Origin: Haloarcula nitratireducens
GTDB lineage: Archaea > Halobacteriota > Halobacteria > Halobacteriales > Haloarculaceae
Direction: 5' to 3'
Length of the DNA: 64,000 nt
NCBI RefSeq assembly: GCF_019599505.1
Contig: NZ_RKLT01000014.1
Location: 16,064-80,063, forward strand
The notes under the pieces are model-generated. The model made no database searches and was not told the DNA's origin. It saw nothing but the letters and a program-made list of their open reading frames with translations. This document shows, one piece after another, positions 36,025-44,740 of the stretch. Numbering within the stretch: position 1 is the stretch's first letter; each line of letters starts with the position of its first letter. The position numbers were made by a program, and so were the translations under genes.

Positions 36025-37769
36025 ATGAATATGAACTGGAAAACCATCAATTGTCACAAAGGGAATGCAACGGTAGTCAAAAAAACGAAGAGGTATATCT
36101 AATCGACGCCGGCGCAGACGTGAATAGGCTGAAAAAGGAGCTCACTCAGGACCACATTAATATCCTTATTATCACTCACTTTCATCAGGACCACTATCAA
36201 GGGGCAATAGGCCTACTTGAGAGTCCTGATGTTGTGGTTGAATCCGTGTATACCCCACCCTCATTTTACCAAGCAGACAACCGGGAGAGCATTGAGGGTG
36301 GTGCAAGCCTATCATTAGAAGAACGACAGAAAACTCTAGAAGACAAGGATTTCACCGACCTTCAAAAGGAAATAATGGCTGGGGCATCTGAAAACACGGA
36401 AATAAATGAAGACACAATAATCGAAAAAGAGGGTATAAGTATCAAAGGATTGGGTCCGAGGGTGCTGAGAGATATAAAAGAAGATCCCTCTGTTCTAAAT
36501 AAAATACAGGATGCTGTTAATGACCCAGAAAAGGACGAGGTAGAGGTACTGAACGAGATGGGAAACGAGCATGGAAGCCGGATAGAATCGGCGGATCCCT
36601 CGAAACTGGCGAACGAGAACAGCGCAGTGGTACGAATTTCTGATGGGGAAGTGAGTCATCTCTTTACGGGTGATATCGGTCATCTGGCCGAATCCGAACA
36701 TCTGCTCGATTACTACGGGGAAACTGAGCTCTCTGTGGACGTCTTGCATGTTCCTCACCACGGGGCAACCATAGACGATAGAAACTCAATAGGGGGAACC
36801 AAGGGGAACACTGATTGTTTTCTTGCTACTGTCAGTCCAAACATAGCTGTCGTTTCTAGCGAACTCGTCTCCAGACATAGCCACCCGGATCCAAAATTCT
36901 TCGAACGATGTAGCGAACAAGATATCGCGGTAGCGTGGACAGGGATTCACGGTGATATCGACCAAGAAAACGTTAGAGAGATCGAGGAAGGACTGGCGAA
37001 GTATGACCCTGATGAGTTGCTAAAGCTCAGGAGTGTACACCGAGACCAACGTGCCGACGCAGCCAAGAAATTAAAAGCTGAGAATGAAATCGTGATCTCT
37101 GATTACGCTCTCGATCCGGAACTTGTTAGCGAAGAGCGATACGACTGCAGTCTCTCTGAACTTGAAAATCAGTTATCAGGGAAAGAGACTTCATTGAATC
37201 TCGGGGACAACATTCGAGCCGGGATGATAGCGCAAGACGAGCGCAGTGATGCGATGAACTCTCTGGAAGGTGGAGAGCGAGTCAAACTAGATGAGTACTA
37301 TCTCGACCCCAATCTTTTTACCAACCATGGATACAATATAAAAAAGGACACATCCCTGTCGGAGCAACTCGGAGAGCTCGCTGGTGGAACTGATCTCACC
37401 GAAAACGCAAAACTCGGCTTACTGGTTCCAGAGGACCGTCCGGAATCAATGGACGATCTGGACTGGCCGGTTAATATCGGAAAAGGCGATTACTCTCTCG
37501 TTGAAGCGGCAACCAATTCCAAGGGGAAAGTAAAATCTGGGGTGGAATCGTGCTTTTACGACCCTGCTACCGAACTCACAGATATCCCGCAGGTGGGAAA
37601 AGAGACGCAAGAAGCGTTGATTGACGAGGGATACGAGTCAATATCAGAACTCAAATGTGTAGTTGAAGATTGCGAGTTCTCCGAATCGGATTTATCTCGC
37701 GTTAGTAATGTTGGTGAGGCCACATATACATGGATTAAAAAAGAGGTGGAGCGAAGATTTGCTAAATAG
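36025..37769 (+). CDS. MBL-fold (ComEC-like) hydrolase with C-terminal HhH, frame break at an A7 tract
   Basis: Two frames join into one protein. ATG 36025 gives MNMNWKTINCHKGNATVVKK, the usual first strand of ComEC-like metallo-beta-lactamase proteins. The frame then stops, but a -1 shift in the A7 run 36079-36085 continues NEEVYLIDAGADVNRLKKEL. The metal motif ITHFHQDHYQG, the second-site HLFTGDIGH, the DVLHVPHHGAT segment and HSHPD follow. The final 70 residues form a helix-hairpin-helix unit (DIPQVGKETQEALIDEGYESI). If unshifted, translation starts at 36051 without the first strand. AT-rich relative to neighbours, so probably acquired. Nuclease or phosphodiesterase activity is likely. Confidence 0.75.
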
Positions 37770-38271
37770 ATTCCAGCAGTTCGCTATCGTAATCAACCAA
37801 TAGTGATACCGTTCGGTCTACAGACTTTGTTCCAGTAGAATCACGTTCAGCATCTCGTTGTACAGGGCATCGGTACGCTCCGTCGACGGCGTTCCGATTC
37901 GCCAGGCATTTGCGCCTAACCGTGCCTTGAGTCCTGCTCTCAGGAGCAGTCGTAGTTACGGGTGGGAACTTGCTTACAATGTGGACGAAATACCCACTGT
38001 TTTCTCTCCGTACCATGACAGAGTGCCGTGATCCTGTTACCGGAGATGCCACCGTCTGATGATAGTAATGACAGTGACTATCCTCGAATCGTGAGAGAAC
38101 CACACCGATACTTCCGCGTGCGATAGCGGTCGCCTCGCGGATTTCTTTCGGTGTGTATGCCTGCCCTGGATGAGCTGCGAGAAAGGAAAGGACTTCCTCA
38201 GCGTTCGTGCGGCCGCCCGATTGGATTTCTTCGCCGGTCCTCTCCTCGAAGCGGTCGATATCGATTGGCAT
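37762..38271 (-). pseudogene. MarR-type wHTH protein with degraded C-terminus
   Basis: The first 62 residues match a common haloarchaeal HTH: MPIDIDRFEERTGEEIQSGG, then RTNAEEVLSFLAAHPGQAYTPKEIREATAIARGSIGVVLSRFED. After that the sequence turns into Cys/His- and Arg/Ser-rich text unlike the family, where I would expect a short wing and end. The gene is likely fused to non-native sequence or frameshifted. Family members often pair with a MazF- or PIN-type toxin; none is seen here. It overlaps the MBL gene tail-to-tail by 8 bases. Confidence 0.55.
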
Positions 38272-38614
38272 AGTACGTAATTGGTGTCAGCATGTAAATG
38301 ATGTAATGGCTATCACCGGGTTACTCTGCGGTATTGGCGGCACAGTCAGTACGGAGGCAGAGGTTATCTTTTCAGAGTTTTCGCCTGGGGATGCCTGTAG
38401 TGGATTGGTCCGTCACACCCGTTGTGAGTAGGGAATCGGGACTGGTCGCGCCGTTCGTGTTACGAACACTCACTACACTCCTGTAAGAATGGGGTCGCTC
38501 CCGGTTACTGCAGCTAGCAAACAGCAACGCCAGCGGCAGCAGGGCACGTGCCACCGCGTCCAGCAGCGTCGGTTCTATGCCAATTCCCTTCTCAGAGTGC
38601 GCTCGGTCACAGGG
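38272..38614. other. Spacer without recognised feature
   Basis: About 340 bases. No coding frame, repeat or promoter was convincing. Confidence 0.4.
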
Positions 38615-38808
38615 TTACCCGGAAGACTCCACCACAACGAGTGTGACGCCGCCTGTGGTTGCCTTCCGGTCACCGTTCTCCAAGAGGTCAAGGCCGACGT
38701 ACCGTTGCTCAACCAAGCTTTCGGCGGTCTCCATATCCATCGCGAGCAACTCAGTCTGCGTCTGGTGAATTCGTTCTCGATATACTCGCGTCCGAATGTT
38801 GGTCTCAT
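38615..38808 (-). pseudogene. Small downstream partner gene, frameshifted
   Basis: ATG 38808 overlaps the stop of the upstream gene (ATGA) and reads MRPTFGREYIENEFTRRR. The frame is then lost, and one frame over continues TELLAMDMETAESLVEQRYVG, then LDLLENGDRKATTGGVTLVVVESSG to the TAA at 38615. The two halves together give a compact 60-65-residue protein, coupled to the 38805-39296 gene as a conserved-looking haloarchaeal pair. A single-base indel near 38760 explains the break. Confidence 0.55.
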
Positions 38809-39296
38809 TGTGGGAGTGGCACCTCGTAGTCAGCCGCCAGCTCCTGGAACTCGTCCCACTCCGGGAGCCGGTAGTCGTCGACTTCGCCGTGCGTCTCGAG
38901 GTAGCGGAACAAGGCGTCAATTTCGTCTTCGAGGCCATACTTCCCCGCCTGCTCTCGGAGATCCTCTTCATCGACGTCGACGTGGCTGAGCAAGAGGAGA
39001 CAGTACGAGCGGTGACGGCTACCGTCGTCAATCAAAAGGGTGTGACAACATAGCTCCGCCGGCGAGACTGCGTTGAGCTCCTCGGAGTAGAAGTAGTAGC
39101 GGTGGCCGGTGAGCAGGAACTGGAGGTCGAAGGCTGTGAATCGAGCGAGGCCGGTTTCGTGGAACCCTCCCGCGTCGATCTCCGTCTCGGCCTGGGCGAG
39201 GAATTCGTCGTAGTCCTCCCAGAGAATCGTGCCCTTCGGGGCGACGGCTTCGAGGCGTTCCGGGTTACTGCAATCTGAGCGGCAATCACAGATCAA
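38805..39296 (-). CDS. Conserved haloarchaeal protein of unknown function (start uncertain)
   Basis: The conserved part begins at NPERLEAVAPKGTILWEDYDEFLAQAETEIDAGGFHETGLARFTAFDLQF and goes on with LLTGHRYYFYSEELNAVSPAELCCHTLL and DDGSRHRSYCLLLLSHVDV, ending EWDEFQELAADYEVPLPQ. I know this type from haloarchaeal plasmids but not its function. No ATG or GTG is in frame just upstream of the conserved region, only a TTG at 39296, so the N-terminus may be truncated or shifted. It is coupled to the small broken gene downstream. Confidence 0.55.
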   Translation of the reverse strand: MICDCRSDCSNPERLEAVAPKGTILWEDYDEFLAQAETEIDAGGFHETGLARFTAFDLQFLLTGHRYYFYSEELNAVSPAELCCHTLLIDDGSRHRSYCLLLLSHVDVDEEDLREQAGKYGLEDEIDALFRYLETHGEVDDYRLPEWDEFQELAADYEVPLPQ

Positions 39297-39299
39297 ACT

Positions 39300-39308
39300 C
39301 TTATATAG
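39300..39308. promoter_or_regulatory. TATA box for the DUF1931 gene
   Basis: CTTATATAG about 28 bases before ATG 39333. It is nearly palindromic (CTTATATAG/CTATATAAG) and could also serve the divergent gene at 38805-39296. Confidence 0.6.
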
Positions 39309-39332
39309 GAGACACAAATAGGCCTCACTGGA

Positions 39333-39497
39333 ATGTCTCTCATTGTCAAAGCCGCGGTGAAGGATGCACTGTCGGAGCACAATGTCTCGGCGGATTTCTA
39401 CGAGTCACTTGACGAGGAAGTCGCCGAACTACTCGAAGAAGCTGCTCAGCGAGCTGAAGCCAACGACCGAAGGACAGTCCAGGCACGCGACCTCTAA
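39333..39497 (+). CDS. DUF1931-type histone-fold miniprotein
   Basis: 54 residues, ATG 39333 to TAA 39495-39497: MSLIVKAAVKDALSEHNVSA, then DFYESLDEEVAELLEEAAQR and AEANDRRTVQARDL. The pattern matches the small haloarchaeal DUF1931 proteins, which resemble half of an archaeal histone-fold or CBF/NF-Y-like dimer; the closing RRTVQARDL corresponds to the last helix of the histone fold. It probably binds DNA or another histone-fold partner. It lies 80 bases before the tbp gene in the same direction, so a link to transcription is suggestive. Confidence 0.75.
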   Translation: MSLIVKAAVKDALSEHNVSADFYESLDEEVAELLEEAAQRAEANDRRTVQARDL

Positions 39498-39577
39498 GGC
39501 ACACTCGAACCAATTTTTGTCTCGTTTGCGCTGAATCAGGCCCTGTTTTAAGAGGCCTGTGGGAGCACGGTACTACT

Positions 39578-40138
39578 ATGAGTCTCTCAGCGGAGTCGCT
39601 CACAGTAGAGAACGTCGTTGCATCAAGCGCTATCGGCCAAGAGATCGATCTCGAATCACTCGCGATGGATCTCGAAGCAACGGACTATGACCCAGAAAAT
39701 TTCCCTGGTCTCGTCTATCGGATGCACGATCCCAAGGCCGCGGCGCTAATTTTCCGCTCGGGAAAAGTAGTGTGTACCGGAGCGAAAAGCGTAGACGCTG
39801 TCGAGACTGCCCTCGGACAAGTCTTTGATGAACTCCGTAACTTGGGCGTCGAAGTTGACGACTCACCAGCGATCGATATCCAGAATGTCGTCTCGAGCGC
39901 TGATCTAAAGGCGAACTTGAATTTGAACGCGATTGCGATTGGGCTCGGTCTCGAGCATATCGAATACGAGCCAGAGCAGTTCCCGGGCCTTGTCTATCGA
40001 CTCGACGAGCCAGATGTCGTGGCACTGCTGTTCGGCAGCGGGAAACTCGTCATCACGGGTGGCAAGCGATTGAGCGATGCCGAAGACGCGCTCACCGTAA
40101 TCGAAGACCAGCTTAGCGATCTCGGCTTACTGGACTGA
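39578..40138 (+). CDS. tbp: TATA-box-binding protein (TBP)
   Basis: 186 residues formed by two imperfect direct repeats: VENVVASSAIGQEIDLESLAMDL...FPGLVYRMHDPKAAALIFRSGKVVCTGAK and IQNVVSSADLKANLNLNAIAIGLG...FPGLVYRLDEPDVVALLFGSGKLVITGGK. The FPGLVYR and SGK(V/L)V(C/I)TG elements form the saddle that bends TATA DNA. Haloarchaea often carry several TBPs, including plasmid-borne ones thought to give promoter-selective transcription with paralogous TFBs. No tfb gene is nearby. Full length and intact. Confidence 0.95.
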   Translation: MSLSAESLTVENVVASSAIGQEIDLESLAMDLEATDYDPENFPGLVYRMHDPKAAALIFRSGKVVCTGAKSVDAVETALGQVFDELRNLGVEVDDSPAIDIQNVVSSADLKANLNLNAIAIGLGLEHIEYEPEQFPGLVYRLDEPDVVALLFGSGKLVITGGKRLSDAEDALTVIEDQLSDLGLLD

Positions 40139-40243
40139 GTTTGTGCGATGAACTGGTCGCTGTACATGATTAGCGAGGAATCGCTCCCTTTCCAACTGCG
40201 ATAACGGATTTGGAGGACGAGACGGAGACACCGGAGACACTTT

Positions 40244-40628
40244 GTGGAAGAGCAACTGGATTCACCACTCTCTGCTGAAAGAGACGATATATCATCGCTA
40301 GCGGGGAGCGACGAATCCGATAAATATCACTCTTCGGAAACATCATCCGATAGCCCAGAGTCCTTATCTTCGGCTGCCGATGAGACAGACGAAGAAAAAC
40401 TCGCAGACTGGCACCGACGATCAGTCTGCAGAGCCTGACTCATCGGCTTCATCCACTACTGAATCCGAGTCCGATACCGACGCTTCGGACGACGAGTTCG
40501 GTGCGGCCGACTTCATGCAACTTGCACTTTTTCCCAATCGGATGAGCCCCGTTGACGGTGCGATTTTGCGGTCAATTTCGGCTGCTGGGATAACCGGCGG
40601 ATGCACAGTATATCTCTTAGTCTGCTAA
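40244..40628 (+). pseudogene. Acidic Ser/Glu-rich protein gene with frameshift
   Basis: GTG 40244 opens EEQLDSPLSAERDDISSLAG with a long Ser/Asp/Glu-rich stretch up to SSAADETDEEK. An A5 run at about 40396 then breaks the frame. One frame over continues SQTGTDDQSAEPDSSASSTT, another acidic stretch, and ends in FMQLALFPNRMSPVDGAILRSISAAGITGGCTVYLLVC. The joined protein would be about 127 residues: a disordered acidic tail and a short hydrophobic C-terminus. I do not recognise the family, and the reading is uncertain. Confidence 0.4.
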
Positions 40629-41651
40629 TGGGTTTCTACGTGCCCATCCTACTTCGATGGTGGTACAGTGGTCGCTCTAGTCAGGGTCGCGGATTCGAAC
40701 CGGCGAATTAGTAACTCTCTCAGTAAAGTTATTTCTTCGAATGTATAATGTCTTGAAAACGCAAGGCTACGAACGTCTGACTCATATCTTAATCGGAAAT
40801 ATTTGTCGTGACTTGCGGGAAACCGCAAGGCGGTAGTCGGATAAGTCAAAAACAATGTGACTCTTTATCTTGCCCACAGATTTGGTGCGGTAATCGCGAT
40901 AGTAGCCGAGCAAACATATCGAGATTGGGAGTGTTTTGCCAAGGGCAGTCAATAGGTGGCTCACCCCCCGTCATCGATTTGTATTTCGGTGGCTACTGAA
41001 CTTCTCACAGATCAGAGATGAAGTCACCACACGCCGATGCACTCAACCGAGGAGTGCCTCAATAGAGAGACTGCGCTCACTCACCTCGATCCTGTGAACA
41101 ACCCCCTGCCTTGGCTGGCTGGCAGACCCACATGCTCGCGTTTTGTTCGGTCCCAGAACGATGCCAACCATCACCGTGAAACCGAGAGTGCATCGTGCAG
41201 CGAAAAATTTAGTTTCACACCCGGCCCTGGAGCTGTCGTCAGCACGCTTGTAGAGAATCTCCATACCGATCTCGCCTCCCTATCCTGGCATCGAATTACC
41301 TGAACACCAACACTTCATTTCGTGGCCTCACTGGAGATCACTCGTGGTTGTGATTTTCAGAGATTTCTCGTTCGGCTACGCGCTTCGCCACTGTGGGGAG
41401 TACCGACCCATCGAGTGAGTCCACCTTCTCTTCACCACCTCACCTACCTATCAATACGAGTCTGCCGCTAACCAACACTAGCCAGGAAAAGGCAGTACCG
41501 TTGGTTAGCGATGAACCCGATCGCCTAGTAAACTGGAACCTGTCGCTATCGATGTACGCAGTCCAGCAACAATCCATTCAGATACCCGGATCTGCTGCTG
41601 GCCAAAATGCGTAAGCCCATTCATATACTAGGCGACTATAGCACTGAATTA
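40629..41651. other. One-kilobase gene-free stretch with inverted repeat copy 2
   Basis: No supported gene. A T-arm-like GATTCGAACC occurs near 40693 without a foldable tRNA. The inverted repeat at 41466-41510 is the main structured element. Such a long non-coding stretch beside three copies of one palindrome could be an origin or control region. Confidence 0.4.
41466..41510. repeat. Inverted repeat copy 2 (CGCTAACCAAC ... GTTGGTTAGCG)
   Basis: Perfect 11-bp arms at 41466-41476 and 41500-41510, loop 23 bases. Shares the CTAACCAACACTA block with copy 3 at 44621. Lies about 140 bases upstream of the gene at 41652. Confidence 0.75.
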
Positions 41652-41909
41652 ATGTCGAGCGAAACAGTCTGGATCAAGAAACGTGGACCAGTCGGCGTCG
41701 GGACAACTATCCATATCCACACGGACCCAGACTGTCAGCCGCTGCAGCAGGCCACAGACATTCGGGAAACGACGCGTGAGAAACTTCCCGACCATTGGCC
41801 CGACTGCTCGCTTTGTGCGGGCACTGCCGATACGGGCGGTGTCCCAGAAGGTGAAAGCACGCACACTCGCCGAAACCAACTGCAGGAACTTGATCCGGAC
41901 GACCTCTAA
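41652..41909 (+). CDS. Small zinc-binding-like haloarchaeal protein
   Basis: 85 residues from ATG 41652 (MSSETVWIKKRGPVGVGTTI). The pattern HIHTDPDCQPLQQATDIR...LPDHWPDCSLCAG places His, Cys and a CxxC-like pair at zinc-knuckle distance. Such proteins are common on haloarchaeal plasmids and their role is unknown. The in-frame ATG at 41607 is less likely because the segment between looks non-coding. Confidence 0.65.
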   Translation: MSSETVWIKKRGPVGVGTTIHIHTDPDCQPLQQATDIRETTREKLPDHWPDCSLCAGTADTGGVPEGESTHTRRNQLQELDPDDL

Positions 41910-42022
41910 GCCAGCGGGACTCGGCTACTCCCATCTTGAACTATTGCCCACCCAACACTTACTATGGCAGCCTTCTCAAAGCGAGATAGAGCAACGACCG
42001 AAATATCGGTACTTCCCTGTTC

Positions 42023-42174
42023 ATGACTGGTGATACGTCGATACTTGGCCGGTGTCCGGACTGTGATGCAGACATTACTCCAGGTGGCTATTAGTTGAGT
42101 ACGAGCAAGACGACGGGACGACAGGTATCTGGGCCGAGTGTCCAGCCTGTGAAGACGTCGTGAAACCCGAATAG
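42023..42174 (+). pseudogene. Zinc-ribbon protein (DUF7837-like), frameshifted
   Basis: ATG 42023 reads MTGDTSILGRCPDCDADITP and stops four codons later. One frame over continues LLVEYEQDDGTTGIWAECPA and CEDVVKPE to TAG 42172-42174. The two CPxC knuckles, one in each frame, make a 49-50-residue zinc ribbon like the small haloarchaeal DUF7837 proteins. A single-base loss at about 42082 explains the break. Confidence 0.6.
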
Positions 42175-42261
42175 CCACCAATTTGCAAAAAGAAGAAGAT
42201 TCCATACTTGGTTTCGGTAGGAACATTTGCTGTTCACTAGCTGTGCAAATACGCGATATCG

Positions 42262-42867
42262 CTAGGGGATTTCGGCGACCACTGCTTTCAGTTCATCAGT
42301 GTCGATCCACTCGTGGATTCTGTCACTGTCGAGCAGGAGTTCTATATGCGAGATTGCCATGCCGTTATCGTACTTGGCTCGCTCAACTTCCGCGTCGGCA
42401 TATTTTCGCTTGAGTATGTAGACGTCTTCGCGGTAGCTGGGTGCAAAGAGTAGCCCCAGCTCCCAGACGTATCCGCCGTCAAAGTCTTCGATAACGGCGA
42501 CGATGTAGGTTGCTCGGCCACAGAGAATATCGAATACCCGGCACCAGAGCGGCATATGGTCCTTCGTAAGGCCGAAATCCTCCAACCGAATCGAGATAGC
42601 TGGCGGATCGGATCGATGCTCGAGGAGATCATACACGATTTTGCGACGAGTCGCTGCCCCAGTTTCGCCGCCTGCTCCGGCAATGAGATACACACGGTCG
42701 TGGTTCGCAACGGCCTGCATCTGCTCACCGTTCACGAGATCCTTGACCCGCTGGTGCTCGGCGGGTGTGAGTTCCACACTTTCGACGCGCTCGAGTGCTG
42801 CTGACTCGTCGAAGGCAGTAGCCTCCGCAGAACCCTCACTACTGCCACTATCGTTGCTATCAGTCAC
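42262..42867 (-). CDS. TIR/nucleoside-deoxyribosyltransferase-like protein
   Basis: 201 residues. After a Ser/Glu-rich N-terminus and a helical hairpin (LTPAEHQRVKDLVNGEQMQA), the core reads DRVYLIAGAGGETGAATRRKIVYDLLEH, IRLEDFGLTKDHMPLWCRVFDILCGRATYIVAVIEDFDGGYVWELGLLFAPSYREDVYILKRKY. The GAG-GE-GA turn, the membership of a Rossmann-like fold and the (V)WELG Glu at the helix start recall nucleoside 2-deoxyribosyltransferases and TIR-like predicted nucleotide hydrolases. Haloarchaeal paralogues are annotated only as DUFs. NAD or nucleotide hydrolysis in defence is possible. Confidence 0.6.
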   Translation of the reverse strand: MTDSNDSGSSEGSAEATAFDESAALERVESVELTPAEHQRVKDLVNGEQMQAVANHDRVYLIAGAGGETGAATRRKIVYDLLEHRSDPPAISIRLEDFGLTKDHMPLWCRVFDILCGRATYIVAVIEDFDGGYVWELGLLFAPSYREDVYILKRKYADAEVERAKYDNGMAISHIELLLDSDRIHEWIDTDELKAVVAEIP

Positions 42868-42995
42868 TACAGCAGCGTATTTTGTCCGAGACCATTAATT
42901 GTGGGTTCACGTGCAGACTTAGTTGTGGCTTCAGTTGTGATTTCGGCCTCATCTGAGTGCGGGTGTTTAAGATGCTGGCTTTCGAAGTGAGGAAT

Positions 42996-43466
42996 ATGAG
43001 GCCCGAACCAGCAACCCCGGACCAAACACGGGGCGGTCAGACGAGCCCTCGGCAGACGGCGGAGACGGGTCACAACAGCGACAAGGATGGATTCGATACG
43101 TGGCGAGCACTGCAGAAGGCAACCGATAAGAAACGGGCTGACCTCATCGCCGATATCGTCGGCCATCCGAAGGGCGCACCGTCAGTCGAAGAGTTAGACT
43201 ACATGAACCCACCGTTGAGCGAAGATGCAGTCCGTCGCCACCTGAACACGCTCAAAGAGGTGGGCGTCGTTGCCATCCTCGAACTTGAGAGCGGGGATCA
43301 GGTGCATGGCTTCCCTCGACAGTTCTACACGCTCACCGAGGCGGCGAGGGAGCTGTTCGACCAGAACGGACTCTTCCCGGAGGACGCTTGGCAGCGAGAA
43401 TACGCGTCTGTGAAGAAGACCGCCCGGATTCAGAACGTCGAGGATATGCCCCGGCCGGACGCCTAA
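42996..43466 (+). CDS. Winged-helix (ArsR/MarR-like) regulator
   Basis: 156 residues from ATG 42996 (MRPEPATPDQTRGG). The N-terminal 40 residues are low complexity. The wHTH follows: KKRADLIADIVGHPKGAPSVEELDYMNPPLSEDAVRRHLNTLKEVGVVAILELESGDQVHGFPRQFYTLTEAARELFDQNGLF. It is close to the haloarchaeal plasmid winged-helix family often placed with small hypothetical genes. Divergent from the TIR-like gene at 42262 (128 bases between starts), so it may control both. Confidence 0.75.
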   Translation: MRPEPATPDQTRGGQTSPRQTAETGHNSDKDGFDTWRALQKATDKKRADLIADIVGHPKGAPSVEELDYMNPPLSEDAVRRHLNTLKEVGVVAILELESGDQVHGFPRQFYTLTEAARELFDQNGLFPEDAWQREYASVKKTARIQNVEDMPRPDA

Positions 43467-43505
43467 CGAGATATCTCTTTTACTGAGAAGCGCCTGTATC
43501 TAGAC

Positions 43506-43955
43506 ATGGCGGAGACTGCAGATACGCCAGAACCGTACATTAGTGATGACGCGCCAAGGGGGACAGAATCGGCATTGCACGCGGAACTGGATCCGCTGGT
43601 GAACCCCGAAGAAGCTGGAGAAGGTAATCCGGGAACCAGACCCGGCTTACGATTGCTTCGGAAGCAACGGTGGGACACGCTGACGGAGATGTTTGCAGAC
43701 CTCAAGTCTGCCTGCGAGGAAGAAAAGACAGTTGTCGGGCTCGAAATGGGAGACATTATACCGGTTGCCAAGCATCCAATAGGCTTCGCTATCGCGCTCA
43801 GTCATTCGGCGGACCCGGTGATGTCAGGGATGGTGCCTGACGCTGTCCTCAGGCTGACTCGAAAGATGCAGATTCGACTTATCGACGAGCGTGGTGACTC
43901 GCTTGCGCCGGTCAGAGTCGTTACGTTCGCACTGCCGCCGATCACCGACGAGTAG
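43506..43955 (+). CDS. Hypothetical protein, 149 residues
   Basis: Starts MAETADTPEPYISDDAPRGT, 39 bases after the wHTH regulator and probably co-transcribed. Helix RWDTLTEMFADLKSACEEEK is followed by strand-rich VVGLEMGDIIPVAKHPIGFAIALSHSADPVM and IRLIDERGDSLAPVRVVTFALPPI. No catalytic motif or membrane segment. Not recognised. Confidence 0.6.
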   Translation: MAETADTPEPYISDDAPRGTESALHAELDPLVNPEEAGEGNPGTRPGLRLLRKQRWDTLTEMFADLKSACEEEKTVVGLEMGDIIPVAKHPIGFAIALSHSADPVMSGMVPDAVLRLTRKMQIRLIDERGDSLAPVRVVTFALPPITDE

Positions 43956-44045
43956 TCGTGAGGCCTTGGGTAACCCAGTTCCTGTAGAAACGAGCTTGTC
44001 AAAGGGAGCTGCTATACGAGACGTGCCGCTGGTTTGGTATTCTGT

Positions 44046-44435
44046 TCAGGCTGATGGGGCTGTCGTATAGAGATAACCTGCCGCAAGCACGACGACCGCT
44101 TCGGCAGCTTCGGAAACAACTGCTAGTGTGTTCAGGGGACCGTCCATGACGAAGAAGGCGATTATCTGCGCGAGAGCAAACAGCGCAGCAAGCAGGTAGA
44201 ACTCACGCCGCCAGAATCGCGTTGCATAGACGATAATACCGCCGACGAAGCCGAGACCGGCGAGGACGAACAAGATAGCCTGTGTCGTATTGAATGCGAT
44301 GACAACTGGCGTGAGCCAGAAGTGAACCGCGGCCGAGACGAGTGCTGCGCCGATCATCACGTACGCGATGATACTCGTAGGAAGTCCTGTGATTACTGGT
44401 GGGCCGGTACTCGTATTGGACGTAGTATTCGACAT
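44046..44435 (-). CDS. Four-helix integral membrane protein (DUF7475-like)
   Basis: 129 residues from ATG 44435 (MSNTTSNTSTGPPVITGLPT). Four hydrophobic segments: SIIAYVMIGAALVSAAVHFWL, FNTTQAILFVLAGLGFVGGIIVYA, REFYLLAALFALAQIIAFFVM and LAVVSEAAEAVVVLAAGYLY. Haloarchaeal membrane proteins of this layout have no known function. Divergent from the PadR gene at 44741-45034 only in the sense that both lie on the minus strand with the inverted repeat between them. Confidence 0.65.
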   Translation of the reverse strand: MSNTTSNTSTGPPVITGLPTSIIAYVMIGAALVSAAVHFWLTPVVIAFNTTQAILFVLAGLGFVGGIIVYATRFWRREFYLLAALFALAQIIAFFVMDGPLNTLAVVSEAAEAVVVLAAGYLYTTAPSA

Positions 44436-44620
44436 CAGGCGGTTCGTCACTCGCCTCCCGGAAATACTATTCCTGTGCTGACAAATCAAGTGGGTTAATG
44501 ATGAGAGTTTGGAGCGTTCACTCTCCATGAAGCTGAAACCCTCTCGAGGTGCTATTTACTGCTTTCCTCTCCACCCGGAGAGAGAGACTGTCTCGGATAA
44601 CCAGCTATGCGCAACGATTG

Positions 44621-44661
44621 CTAACCAACACTAACCGTCGAAAATGATGGTTGTTGGTTAG
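44621..44661. repeat. Inverted repeat copy 3 (CTAACCAACA ... TGTTGGTTAG)
   Basis: Perfect 10-bp arms at 44621-44630 and 44652-44661. The left arm continues CTAACC and the right is preceded by GGTT, so a second nested half-site is present. The rest of 44436-44740 holds no gene. Confidence 0.75.
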
Positions 44662-44740
44662 TAACAACTTGTCTCTCGGCAACTCGTTTCTCAGTGCGAG
44701 GAAAGCCTGTCTATGGATCGAAATTGAACTCTGCGAACCA

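Noticed and set aside
40680..40720. GATTCGAACC (reverse GGTTCGAATC), T-arm-like on the minus strand
   Set aside because: Surrounding bases do not fold into a tRNA; the putative T-stem has mismatches and no acceptor pair.
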